From CAVZMO01 sp963776195 (GTDB taxonomy: Bacteria > Nitrospirota > Thermodesulfovibrionia > Thermodesulfovibrionales > SM23-35), in NCBI GenBank assembly GCA_963776195.1, contig CAVZMO010000053.1:62001-126000 (forward strand): a DNA stretch of 64,000 bases. The letters are read 5' to 3'. Positions 44,856-52,489 of the stretch are shown here, one piece after another; within the stretch, counting starts at the first letter, position 1, and every line of letters starts with the position of its first letter. The notes below the pieces were generated by a model, which had not been told where the DNA came from, ran no database searches, and worked only from the letters and a program-made list of their open reading frames with translations. Made by a program: the position numbers and the translations under genes.

Positions 44856-47360
44856 TCAAGCCTTCAACAAATCCATATCTTTAACCGGTATCTCGCTTAA
44901 CCCGAATTCATCACTATAATATCTGTCATCAAGATACAAAACACCAGATCCTATCTGTGCTTCATGTATTGCTCCCTGCTTTTGCAATTTTTCAAGGACA
45001 TTTGGAAAGATATTAACGGAATATCGCTGAGCACGTCGAAGCAATTTGTACTGCTTATCAATTTCCATCACGGAACAAAGTTTACTTATAAGGTGTTTAC
45101 CTTCTTTCCCATATGGCACAATAATCCCTCTGGCGACTGTTTCTATTACTTCAAAAGACTTAGCAGCAGACATGAAAGCTTGCCTCAATGGTATTTCAGG
45201 TGCTTTTTTATTAATACGCATGTACTCATCTACCGAAACCTTATTCGCTGAAAACAAATTAAATAAATCATCCACACGCCTCACGGCGGATTTGGGACTG
45301 ACGGGATAATCCATTTCCTTCATCCGTTGATAAAAATAATACTGATAATACTGTTCCATAGCCTCAGGGCTTATTCTGTTATTTCCAAATCTTTCCGGAT
45401 TATCATTAAATTCAGCCAGCAGTCGCTCGGCCTTCTCTTTGCCTATTTTGATATCATAAATCCCCTCTATATTTTCTTCCGCAGGATTAATTATGTATAC
45501 CTCTCCCACTGCCGGATATTGTTCGTTATGGCGGTTACATCTGCCCGCTGCCTGCGCAATAGAATCAAGACCTGCAAGATAACGAATAACAGAACCGAAG
45601 GAAATATCTACACCTGCCTCGATAAGCTGTGTACTGACACAAATAACTGGCTTAGGCGGGCCATATAACCCAGAGTCCCAAGGTCTAAGGCATGATTTGA
45701 TTTGATCCAGCACCGCCATACGGTGTGCCGGACACATGTGAGTGCTCAAGTGAAATGTTTCTATATTTTTTATCTGCTTGCATTGATGATAAATCTCTCG
45801 CGCCGATGTTTTCGTATTCACCACCACCAAAACGCTGCATGCTTTAACGACCTGTTGCCCCACAAGCTCTTTTATTTCTTCATTTGACCAGCCGCCAACT
45901 TTTGTTGTTTTGTCATAAACCTCAACGCGTTTTAGATCATCGAATAACTGTCTCGCATTGGGCACCATTTGTTGTTCTGCGTTAATAGGCAACGCCCTTG
46001 ACTTCGGTTCGATCTTATCCAAAAGCGGTTGAGTTGCTGTACATAGCAAAACTGTTGATCCACAATTGTTTACCAAAAAAGTTATAGCCATATTAAACAT
46101 TTGCACACATTTTACTGGTAAGGTTTGTACTTCATCAAAAATAATGACCGCATTGGCAAGTTGATGCATTCTGCGTGCCCCGCGCGTCCCGGGACCAAAC
46201 AACGCCTCCAAGACCTGCACATTGGTTGTCAGCACAACAGGCGCATCCCAATTCTCGGAAAGCACTTTTTGCCTTGCCGTCTCTTTATCAGGCATTAGAT
46301 TGGAGTGGTGTTCCAATACAACACGATTTAGATATTTACCTTTCTTGTCCTTTTCTTCTAAGACTTTTCGTATCTCATCAGCATTCTGGTCAATAATGCT
46401 GGTATATGGCAGCACATAAATAATTCTGTCCATCTTGTATTTATCCGCATGATGCAAAGCAAATCTCAGACTGGCAAATGTTTTTCCACCGCCAGTCGGG
46501 ACAGTCAGTTGATACAGACCTTTTGGTTTATCAAAAAAATCGTAACACGCTTGTGATATTTTTTGCCGTACGGCATTAATTCCTTTTGGTGGATCAAAAC
46601 CTTTCAGCTTTTTGTTTAATCTTTTTATCAAAACAGGCCAATCATCATAATTCCCTTGATTCCGCAATTTTGCTAAGTTTGGTGCTTCAAAATCAGCAGT
46701 ATTCAATCTGTCAGCATCGATAAGGCAGCTAAAAAGAAACCGCACCATCAGGCCATATTTATATAACAGTGTTTCTTGAGAATCAGGCGAGCTTCTCAGT
46801 GCCTTGAACCTGTCAATGAGATTTCTTAAAAACTCTTTTGATTGCAAGCGATTTATTATGAAAGTTTTAGCCTCATCGCTAAATTTTCCGATTACTTCAT
46901 CAGTATGAGTTTTTTCTTCTCTTTTGCCCATGCGTTTTGAATATACATCTATACCTTCTGGAGAAATATTATCTATTAATCCTGAATGATGCGAAGCCAA
47001 ACACAATGACAAGACTTGAGCTGCCAATATAGCCTCTTTTCCATTTTGGGCAAGCTCTCTATAGATAAGTTGTGCACCAGCAGTAGAATGATCAACTTTC
47101 CCTTTCAATCCGGCGGCATCAACATAATCATCTTCGTCAGGGTTAATAAGACCTACGGCTGATTTAATGTATTGCTTAAATTCATGACTCGCTTTTCCGA
47201 TGTCGTGTAAAAGCCCGATCACCTCGCCTTGCTCTTTCAGTCCGACCTTTGACGCAAACTCCCCTGTTTTCCTTGAAACTTCCTGAAGGTGATCAATCAG
47301 GCTTTGTATTTCTCCGTCTTTTTCTCTGCTATGAGCAATATAATCAGCGTTTCGAAACAT
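44856..47360 (-). CDS. cas3: CRISPR-associated helicase-nuclease Cas3
   Basis: This 834-residue fusion of an HD nuclease and an SF2 helicase degrades target DNA. HD-site residues are H10, H24, H52-D53 (LLHDIGK), the His in KVDHSTAGA and the pair in ASHHSGL. Helicase motifs are VPTGGGKTFASL (Walker A), IIFDEVQTLP (motif II), STQLIEAGVDISF (motif V region) and AAGRCNRH (motif VI). All are intact. The start overlaps the end of a vestigial cas3-like fragment by 17 bp. Confidence 0.96.
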   Translation of the reverse strand: MFRNADYIAHSREKDGEIQSLIDHLQEVSRKTGEFASKVGLKEQGEVIGLLHDIGKASHEFKQYIKSAVGLINPDEDDYVDAAGLKGKVDHSTAGAQLIYRELAQNGKEAILAAQVLSLCLASHHSGLIDNISPEGIDVYSKRMGKREEKTHTDEVIGKFSDEAKTFIINRLQSKEFLRNLIDRFKALRSSPDSQETLLYKYGLMVRFLFSCLIDADRLNTADFEAPNLAKLRNQGNYDDWPVLIKRLNKKLKGFDPPKGINAVRQKISQACYDFFDKPKGLYQLTVPTGGGKTFASLRFALHHADKYKMDRIIYVLPYTSIIDQNADEIRKVLEEKDKKGKYLNRVVLEHHSNLMPDKETARQKVLSENWDAPVVLTTNVQVLEALFGPGTRGARRMHQLANAVIIFDEVQTLPVKCVQMFNMAITFLVNNCGSTVLLCTATQPLLDKIEPKSRALPINAEQQMVPNARQLFDDLKRVEVYDKTTKVGGWSNEEIKELVGQQVVKACSVLVVVNTKTSAREIYHQCKQIKNIETFHLSTHMCPAHRMAVLDQIKSCLRPWDSGLYGPPKPVICVSTQLIEAGVDISFGSVIRYLAGLDSIAQAAGRCNRHNEQYPAVGEVYIINPAEENIEGIYDIKIGKEKAERLLAEFNDNPERFGNNRISPEAMEQYYQYYFYQRMKEMDYPVSPKSAVRRVDDLFNLFSANKVSVDEYMRINKKAPEIPLRQAFMSAAKSFEVIETVARGIIVPYGKEGKHLISKLCSVMEIDKQYKLLRRAQRYSVNIFPNVLEKLQKQGAIHEAQIGSGVLYLDDRYYSDEFGLSEIPVKDMDLLKA

Positions 47361-47616
47361 ATCTAAAATCCTTCCGTCTTAAATTCATTTTCATGAACCA
47401 GTCCGCAAGATATCCCCACGCCCCGCATCTGAATTCCGCCGCGAACGATGCAGCGTCCCTCTTATCCGGGGACAGTCCCGATTCTACGACTCCGTTTCGC
47501 TCCGTCCGTAAATCTGTGACAGTCCCCTCGAGTTCAGCTGTGCCCTTCAGATGTTCCTCAAGCCTGTGCCAATCGTCAACTGGCTCTTCCTTAATGCTGT
47601 GTGCATAGAATTCCAT
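47344..47616 (-). pseudogene. Vestigial Cas3 HD N-terminus carrying an inserted palindrome
   Basis: This 90-residue reading frame starts MEFYAHSIKEEPVDDWHRLE, the classic start of I-C Cas3 HD domains, and continues with FAAEFRCGAWGYLADWF, where a real Cas3 would have the LWHDLGK motif. The catalytic HD is lost and the frame ends just inside the intact cas3. Between the two conserved parts is an in-frame insert of about 26 residues encoded by a 60-bp palindromic element (47468-47527). It is probably the relic of a former cas3 allele. Confidence 0.65.
47468..47527. repeat. 60-bp palindromic element inserted in the cas3 remnant
   Basis: Near-perfect 10-bp inverted ends, GGGGACAGTC at 47468-47477 and GACAGTCCCC at 47518-47527, flank a core containing CTACGACTCCG and CGGAGCG-type partly complementary segments. 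It sits in frame in the remnant gene. Its ends resemble REP sequences of the RAYT type; no transposase is in the window. Confidence 0.55.
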
Positions 47617-47630
47617 ATAAAGCGCCTGTT

Positions 47631-48456
47631 TTACTTCTTCTTTAGTTTTTTCATGTTTTGTGGTATCTCAAGATAGTTTTCTCTTGTGACAACACGCTTG
47701 CCGGTTTTTTTCTCAAGGTCAGTCCTTGCCTTGCCGGCAACTTCACCGCCTTTACGTGCAGATTTCTTGTTTTCACCAAATCCACGGGCGTCGTCTACCC
47801 GTGTAATTTCGGTTGTCGCAGCTTCACCGAGCATCGAGAAGATCAGCTCAAGATCGGTCATATGGTCTCTCAGGTTTTCGCGTTTCAGTCCCTTAAATTT
47901 CTTGTGCTGACCTGGTGTTATTCCAAAAGCCGCCTTAGCAATTTCCGCTGTGAGTATTTCGTATTCACGCTTCTCCCTAACTTCCCGCTTCTTCCATTCG
48001 TCCGTCAGTTCTTCCCGGATGGCAATACCGCGCATCCGCTTTTCTATCCAGTCGTCGGAATAGCCTTTTGCTTTATACAATGCCCTTGTCCTTTTTGTGG
48101 CCAGTTCCGGGATTTTCAATCTCCTGCACCCGTTCATAACCGACCTTTGCCAGCCAGCGCTTGAAAGGCTCTGCTTTGGGAGAAGGAATGGACTGGATGA
48201 TACGAAAGATGCCTTCGGTATTAGCGCAATTTATTTTCTGTAGCCCGCCTTGAGTCTGAATTGAAAGGGGGGTGGCAATTTGCCCCCACCCTTTGGAAAG
48301 CTCTTCATCCCGGCGACGCATATCTTTGATATAACCGTTTGGCTCAACTGAATCAGTAAGAGCTGAAACAACATCAACAATAACAAACCACCATTCGTTT
48401 TTATGAATCGTCTTTCTGATTTCCTTGCCTCTGAAAACAGCAATGTTCGTTTCCAA
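47631..48456 (-). CDS. Bro-N domain protein, antirepressor-like (one frameshift)
   Basis: The corrected protein is about 274 residues. The N-terminal Bro-N domain (GKEIRKTIHKNEWWFVIVD, CANTEGIFRIIQSIPSPKAE) is followed by a conserved helical C-terminal half (PELATKRTRALYKAKGYSDD, FKGLKRENLRDHMTDLEL, GKRVVTRENYLEIP). One extra G near 48110 splits it into two frames. This is a common mobile-region DNA-binding family of unknown target. It lies 14 bp upstream of the cas3 remnant and is the full-length relative of the fragment at 40755-41048. Confidence 0.78.
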
Positions 48457-48583
48457 ATCTGTCTCTCCTTTATTTCTTCTGATTTGATGCCCGTCTTACA
48501 AGCATAAGACAATGCTTCGCTCCCATATTACCACCCTTACTCCCCCAAATAATGTCCTACATTTTTTCCATTTGCTTAATTTT

Positions 48584-48865
48584 TCAGTTCAGATTCCTGA
48601 TAAACCGTTCAACATCTTTTTTGTTGAGAATTCGCAAAACTATAGCGCGATTGCCTTCAATCATATAGAACACCCGGTACTTGTCCACTCTGAGCCTGTA
48701 ATAATCTGAATTCGTCCCTTTGATTTTTTTGATTGCTTTTCCTCTGGGAAAAGGGTTGTCCCTGAGTGCCTGTAATGCTCGAACAATCTTTCCGCAAACA
48801 CCGTCGCTGAAGCCGTCAAGGTCTTTAATCGCAGGGGGTGAAAGGACGATCTGAAACTTATCCAC
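48584..48865 (-). CDS. RelE/ParE-type toxin
   Basis: This 93-residue protein has the RelE fold pattern: FQIVLSPPAIKDLDGFSD at the start, then KKIKGTNSDYYRLRVDKYRV and the C-terminal strand IVLRILNKKDVERF. RelE toxins cleave mRNA at the ribosome and ParE toxins poison gyrase; sequence does not decide which. It overlaps the Phd/YefM antitoxin gene by 8 bp. Confidence 0.88.
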   Translation of the reverse strand: MDKFQIVLSPPAIKDLDGFSDGVCGKIVRALQALRDNPFPRGKAIKKIKGTNSDYYRLRVDKYRVFYMIEGNRAIVLRILNKKDVERFIRNLN

Positions 48866-49121
48866 GCTTTTTTTCCCTTTTAGACAGGTAATCTTCCAAT
48901 GTCACGCCGCCCTTGCTCCGGTACTCTGCTTGTGCTTCCGCGAGCATGTCCTGAAGACCGGCGCTCTTTTCGAGGAGATAGTCTTCAAAGTCCTCCTCCG
49001 AGATCGCAGTGACAATTGCTCGCGGCTTGCCGTTTGAGGTGATAATCACAGCCTCTTTCTCGGCATTTCTCAATATCTCGGATGTCTTGTTCTTGAGTTC
49101 CCTAACATTAGCGAATTTCAT
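48858..49121 (-). CDS. Phd/YefM-type antitoxin
   Basis: This 87-residue protein starts at the ATG at 49121 (MKFANVRELKNKTSEIL), with GGAGG just upstream. The N-terminal YefM/Phd DNA-binding fold has VIITSNGKPRAIVTAISEED; the C-terminal helical tail would block the toxin. An in-frame start 60 bases upstream would extend into the operator and is rejected. The paired palindromes upstream are its probable autoregulatory operator. Confidence 0.87.
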   Translation of the reverse strand: MKFANVRELKNKTSEILRNAEKEAVIITSNGKPRAIVTAISEEDFEDYLLEKSAGLQDMLAEAQAEYRSKGGVTLEDYLSKREKKRG

Positions 49122-49133
49122 TGCATGCCTCCA

Positions 49134-49181
49134 TGTAGCTACATTTGTAGCTACTATGTCATATATCGTGAATCTTGTCAA
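49134..49181 (-). promoter_or_regulatory. Promoter and operator of the toxin-antitoxin pair
   Basis: Minus-strand -35 TTGACA (49176-49181), 17-bp spacer, -10 CATAGT (49153-49158). Two copies of the palindrome GTAGCTAC (49135-49142 and 49147-49154), centred 12 bp apart, overlap the -10 and start site. This is the arrangement expected for Phd/YefM autorepression. Confidence 0.7.
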
Positions 49182-49283
49182 CCGGTTTCACCGTACCTGT
49201 TATTATTTTTACGGTAGCCGCCCGCTCGCGCCTGCGGGTGCGGTTCAAAGCCTTTCAACAGGGCGATAATGTATAATAAATAT

Positions 49284-49898
49284 ATGATTGCGATTATTGA
49301 TTATGGGATGGGGAATCTGAGGAGCGTTGAGAAAGGTTTCCTCAAAGTTGGGGTGGACGCGAGGGTTGTGACAAACCCTCAGGCGGTTGATGATGCTGAT
49401 GCCGTTGTCCTTCCGGGCGTCGGCGCGTTCAGGGACTGCATGAGAAATCTCGAACAGGCGTCACTCATAGAACCGATTACGAGAGCGATTCGGAAAGGGA
49501 AACCTTACCTCGGTATCTGTCTCGGGCTTCAGGTGTTATTCACGGAATCGGAAGAGTTCGGTACTTATAAGGGATTGGACATTTTGAAAGGGAAGGTTGT
49601 GAGGTTTCAGGCAGAGAATCTGAAAGTGCCCCACATGGGCTGGAACAATGTGAAGGTCTTGAGGAGACCGCCGATCTTTGACGGGATAGATGATGAGTCT
49701 TTCTTCTATTTTGTCCACTCCTTTTATGTTGTTCCTGATGATCGTGATGTTATTGCGGCTACGACCGAGTACGGAGTGACCTTCACATCCATGGTCTGGA
49801 AAGAGAATATCATTGCAACTCAGTTTCACCCTGAAAAGAGCCAGGATGCCGGTCTTCGGATCTTAAGCAATTTCGGAGATTTCGTAAAAAAGGCCTGA
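49284..49898 (+). CDS. hisH: Imidazole glycerol phosphate synthase, glutaminase subunit
   Basis: HisH releases ammonia from glutamine for HisF in histidine synthesis. The class I amidotransferase triad is visible: Cys in YLGICLGLQVLF, His and Glu in QFHPEKSQ. The family start MIAIIDYGMGNLRS fixes the ATG at 49284 rather than one 15 bases earlier. Length is 204 residues. No other his gene is in the window. There is no ribosome site, and a TATAAT lies at 49272-49277, but no -35 is convincing. Confidence 0.93.
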   Translation: MIAIIDYGMGNLRSVEKGFLKVGVDARVVTNPQAVDDADAVVLPGVGAFRDCMRNLEQASLIEPITRAIRKGKPYLGICLGLQVLFTESEEFGTYKGLDILKGKVVRFQAENLKVPHMGWNNVKVLRRPPIFDGIDDESFFYFVHSFYVVPDDRDVIAATTEYGVTFTSMVWKENIIATQFHPEKSQDAGLRILSNFGDFVKKA

Positions 49899-49907
49899 TC
49901 AAGCCGC

Positions 49908-50384
49908 TTAAGAAACCCGCTTACTGTCTGACTCAAGATGGTGCAAAAGTTCATGGATGCTCATTTTAAGGACCGGATGCCTCGCATTCGGTGCGATTTC
50001 GTTCAAAGGTCTCAAGACAAAATCCCTTTCGTGCATCAAGGGATGAGGGATTTTCAGATTGTCTTCGTTCAAAACTATATCCTCAAAGAGGAGAATATCG
50101 AGATCGATAATGCGGGGGCCCCATCGATAGGACACTTCCCTTCCTAACTCCTGTTCTATATCCTTCAGCACACGTAAGAGCTGAAGGGAGTGCAGATCTG
50201 TTTCTATTTCGATGACCATGTTTAAAAAAAGCGGTTGGTCCTTTACACCCCACGGTTCCGTCTCATAGAGGGAAGACCTCTTTTTAACGATGATGCCTTT
50301 TTCTTTGATCAAATCTATGGCTCGAAGGCAGTTTTCCCGCCTCTTACCGAGGTTGGAGCCGATGCCGATATAAGCGGTAGACAA
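49908..50384 (-). CDS. folK: 6-hydroxymethyl-7,8-dihydropterin pyrophosphokinase
   Basis: FolK transfers pyrophosphate from ATP to the pterin in folate synthesis. The 158-residue product has AYIGIGSNLGKRRENCLRAI at the start, RSSLYETEPWGVKDQPLFLN, and the signature RWGPRIIDLDILLF with two metal-binding Asp. It starts at TTG (50384). It converges with hisH (9-bp gap). Confidence 0.94.
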   Translation of the reverse strand: MSTAYIGIGSNLGKRRENCLRAIDLIKEKGIIVKKRSSLYETEPWGVKDQPLFLNMVIEIETDLHSLQLLRVLKDIEQELGREVSYRWGPRIIDLDILLFEDIVLNEDNLKIPHPLMHERDFVLRPLNEIAPNARHPVLKMSIHELLHHLESDSKRVS

Positions 50385-50406
50385 TTTTAATACCTAAAAA
50401 AGGCGA

Positions 50407-50494
50407 TTTACCGCAGAGGACACGGAGGGAAACATTCTTAATTATTAATGAGCCGATATTAATGAATCTTATCTCTGTGCTCCCTGTGGTTAAA
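50407..50494. repeat. Imperfect inverted-repeat element between folK and dapL
   Basis: Imperfect arms of about 23 bp lie at 50407-50429 (TTTACCGCAGAGGACACGGA) and 50471-50493 (reverse complement TTAACCACAGGGAGCACAGA), around an AT-rich core. The ACCACAGAGG-ACACAGAG type is a widespread intergenic repeat in bacteria. It fills almost the whole folK-dapL gap. Confidence 0.5.
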
Positions 50495-50495
50495 A

Positions 50496-51668
50496 CTATA
50501 GTATCTTTTCTATCCTGTCGACCGCCTCTTTGATCCTGGCGACAGAAGCTGTTAACGCAAACCTGACATATCCTTCCCCCGCCTCTCCAAACCCGTTGCC
50601 GGGCGTAGCGAGCACCCCGGCCCTATCGAGCATATGGGTTACGAAACTCATCGAATCGAAGCGGGAAGGTACTTTTGCCCAGAGGTAGAATGTGGCCTTC
50701 GGTTTCAGAAGATCCGTACCGAGTTTTTTCAGACCGTTATAAAGTACGTCCCTTCTTTCCTTATAGGTATTCCTTATTACCGAGAGGTCGCTCTGGTCCA
50801 TGTCTAATGCCGCAATTGCAGCTTCCTGTATGGCCTGAAAGACCCCTGAATCGAGGTTTGTCTTTACCTTCCCGAGACCTGCCAAAACCTGGCTGTTTCC
50901 TACGGCAAAACCTATTCTCCAGCCGGTCATATTATAAGTTTTTGATAGGGAATGGAATTCTATTCCCACCTCTCTTGCCCCGGGTATCTGCATAAAACTC
51001 AAAGGCCTCTTATCGTAGTAAATCTCTGTGTATGAGGCATCGTGACAGACGATGATGTTGTATTTCATCGCAATTCTTATCACTTCTTCATAGAATTTCT
51101 TAGGCGCCACTGCTGAAGTCGGGTTATTCGGATAGTTGATAAAGATGATTTTTGATTTCTGAAGTACCTTTTTGGGTATCCGGTCCAGATCCGGCAGGAA
51201 GTCGTTCTCTTCTTTCAGTGGCATAAAGTGGCAATTGCCGCCCGCGAAGAGGGTACCTATCGGATATACGGGATAACCCGGGGACGGCACAAGAACCGTA
51301 TCACCCGGATTGACGAATGCCAATGGGATATGGCCGATACCTTCTTTAGAACCGATTAAAGAAAGAACTTCCGTACGAGGATCGAGTTTAACATAGAATC
51401 TCTTTCTATACCATCTTGCTACAGCCTCCCTGAAGGTGAGCATGCCTTCATAGGAAGGATAACGGTGGTGTGCAGGTTTTTCAACAGCCTTCTTCATTGC
51501 ATCGACTATGACGGCGGGTGTTGGAATGTCAGGGTCACCGATACTCAGGTCTATGAGGTCGGTGCCCTTCGCCATGGACTTCTGTTTCATCTTATCGATG
51601 GAGGCAAAAAGATAGGGGGGAAGATGTTTCACTCTCAGAGCAAGTTCAAAGGATGTTCTTTTTTTCAA
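50496..51668 (-). CDS. dapL: LL-diaminopimelate aminotransferase
   Basis: DapL converts tetrahydrodipicolinate directly to LL-diaminopimelate, a shortcut in lysine and wall synthesis. This 390-residue class I/II aminotransferase has the PLP lysine in HSLSKTYNMTGWRIG, NYPNNPTSAVAP, and the N-terminal DLSIGDPDIPTP. It starts at TTG (51668) with AGGAGG upstream. Related aminotransferases (alanine or aspartate type) are similar, so the DapL call is probable rather than certain. Confidence 0.82.
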   Translation of the reverse strand: MKKRTSFELALRVKHLPPYLFASIDKMKQKSMAKGTDLIDLSIGDPDIPTPAVIVDAMKKAVEKPAHHRYPSYEGMLTFREAVARWYRKRFYVKLDPRTEVLSLIGSKEGIGHIPLAFVNPGDTVLVPSPGYPVYPIGTLFAGGNCHFMPLKEENDFLPDLDRIPKKVLQKSKIIFINYPNNPTSAVAPKKFYEEVIRIAMKYNIIVCHDASYTEIYYDKRPLSFMQIPGAREVGIEFHSLSKTYNMTGWRIGFAVGNSQVLAGLGKVKTNLDSGVFQAIQEAAIAALDMDQSDLSVIRNTYKERRDVLYNGLKKLGTDLLKPKATFYLWAKVPSRFDSMSFVTHMLDRAGVLATPGNGFGEAGEGYVRFALTASVARIKEAVDRIEKIL

Positions 51669-51776
51669 GGCAACCTCCTATATCTTTGGTGCTCTATTAT
51701 AAACTATAGTCTTTTGAAAAATTGAGGGTGTTTGAGATTTTAAATGTTTTTTGATAAAAGGAAGAATCCGGATGTT

Positions 51777-51816
51777 CAATAAAAAGGAGGGAGCCAAACA
51801 TCGGTTCCCTCCTTTT
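51777..51816 (-). terminator. Terminator of the Lys/Ala-rich protein gene
   Basis: A 14-bp stem (51782-51795 with 51803-51816, one G-U pair, 7-base loop) ends, on the minus strand, in CCTCCTTTTTATTG. It lies just past the stop at 51829 and upstream of dapL. Confidence 0.9.
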
Positions 51817-51828
51817 ACGTAAAAAAGA

Positions 51829-52353
51829 TTATTTTTTCTCTGCTGGTTTTGCAGCCGGCTTCTCTGCAGCCGGCTTCATAGGCTCGGCCTTCTTCTCCAT
51901 CATCTTCTTCTCTGCTGCCGGCTTTGCTGCGTGGATCGAAACGCTCTTGGCTACGTTCTTGCCGTCGACTTCAGCGGACTTAACGGTAACCTTATCGCCG
52001 ACCTTCACGTCTGCGCAAGCCTTCTTCTCCTTGCCCATCATTACCTTTGTCTTGTCATCACAGGTAACGGTCATCTCGGCTTTCTTACCCTTTACGGTAA
52101 TGGTGTTGGCCTTCATGTCGACTGCTGCAACTTCACCGGTAACCTGCTTTGTCTTTGCAGCGGCTTTCTTCTCGGCCTTTGCAGGAGCCTTCTTCTCCTC
52201 TGCCATCGGGGCCTTCTTCTCTTCCATTTTAGCCGGAGCGGCTTTCTTCTCGGCCGGGGCCGGGGCTGCCTTCTTCTCGTCTGCTGCGAAAGAGAGCGAG
52301 GTAATGGCGAATACAAAGAGAACTGAAACGATAATCGCTATTGCTTTCTTCAC
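51829..52353 (-). CDS. Exported Lys/Ala/Pro-rich protein with an OB-like core
   Basis: This protein of about 174 residues starts at GTG 52353, chosen because AAAGGAGG is 8 bases upstream. A signal peptide (AIAIIVSVLFVFAITSLSFA) is followed by repeated KKAAPA-type low-complexity sequence, a central beta-rich domain (about 70-140: VTGEVAAVDMKANTITVKG, VKVGDKVTVKSAEVDGKNVA) with two cysteines, and another Lys/Ala/Pro tail. The core resembles DUF5666-type periplasmic domains. Function is unknown; the tails could bind wall or nucleic acid. A sigma-54 promoter precedes it. Confidence 0.8.
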   Translation of the reverse strand: MKKAIAIIVSVLFVFAITSLSFAADEKKAAPAPAEKKAAPAKMEEKKAPMAEEKKAPAKAEKKAAAKTKQVTGEVAAVDMKANTITVKGKKAEMTVTCDDKTKVMMGKEKKACADVKVGDKVTVKSAEVDGKNVAKSVSIHAAKPAAEKKMMEKKAEPMKPAAEKPAAKPAEKK

Positions 52354-52422
52354 TAGAATCACCTCCTTTCATATATAAGTTCTTTGCAAACTCGAAACAA
52401 AACTTTCAATTAGAATATTGAA

Positions 52423-52439
52423 AAGCAAGAGGCATGCCA
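52423..52439 (-). promoter_or_regulatory. Sigma-54 promoter of the Lys/Ala-rich protein gene
   Basis: The minus strand reads TGGCATGCCTCTTGCTT, matching TGGCAC-N5-TTGCW at all but one position, with exactly 10 bases between the invariant GG and GC. The start would be near 52413, about 60 bases before the GTG. The neighbouring genes encode a sigma-54 activator and its kinase. Confidence 0.8.
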
Positions 52440-52489
52440 GTACTTAATGCCTTTAAAAACACGGGTCTCTTTGAAGGCCCTATCCCTTT

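Noticed and set aside
38635..49181. Prophage or integrative element covering the CRISPR region
   Set aside because: No integrase, structural phage gene, tRNA target or flanking direct repeat was found; Bro-N and toxin-antitoxin genes alone do not show one.
49272..49284. Leaderless promoter for hisH
   Set aside because: A TATAAT lies 6 bases before the ATG, but there is no -35 and the TG is not at extended -10 spacing, so it was kept only as a remark.
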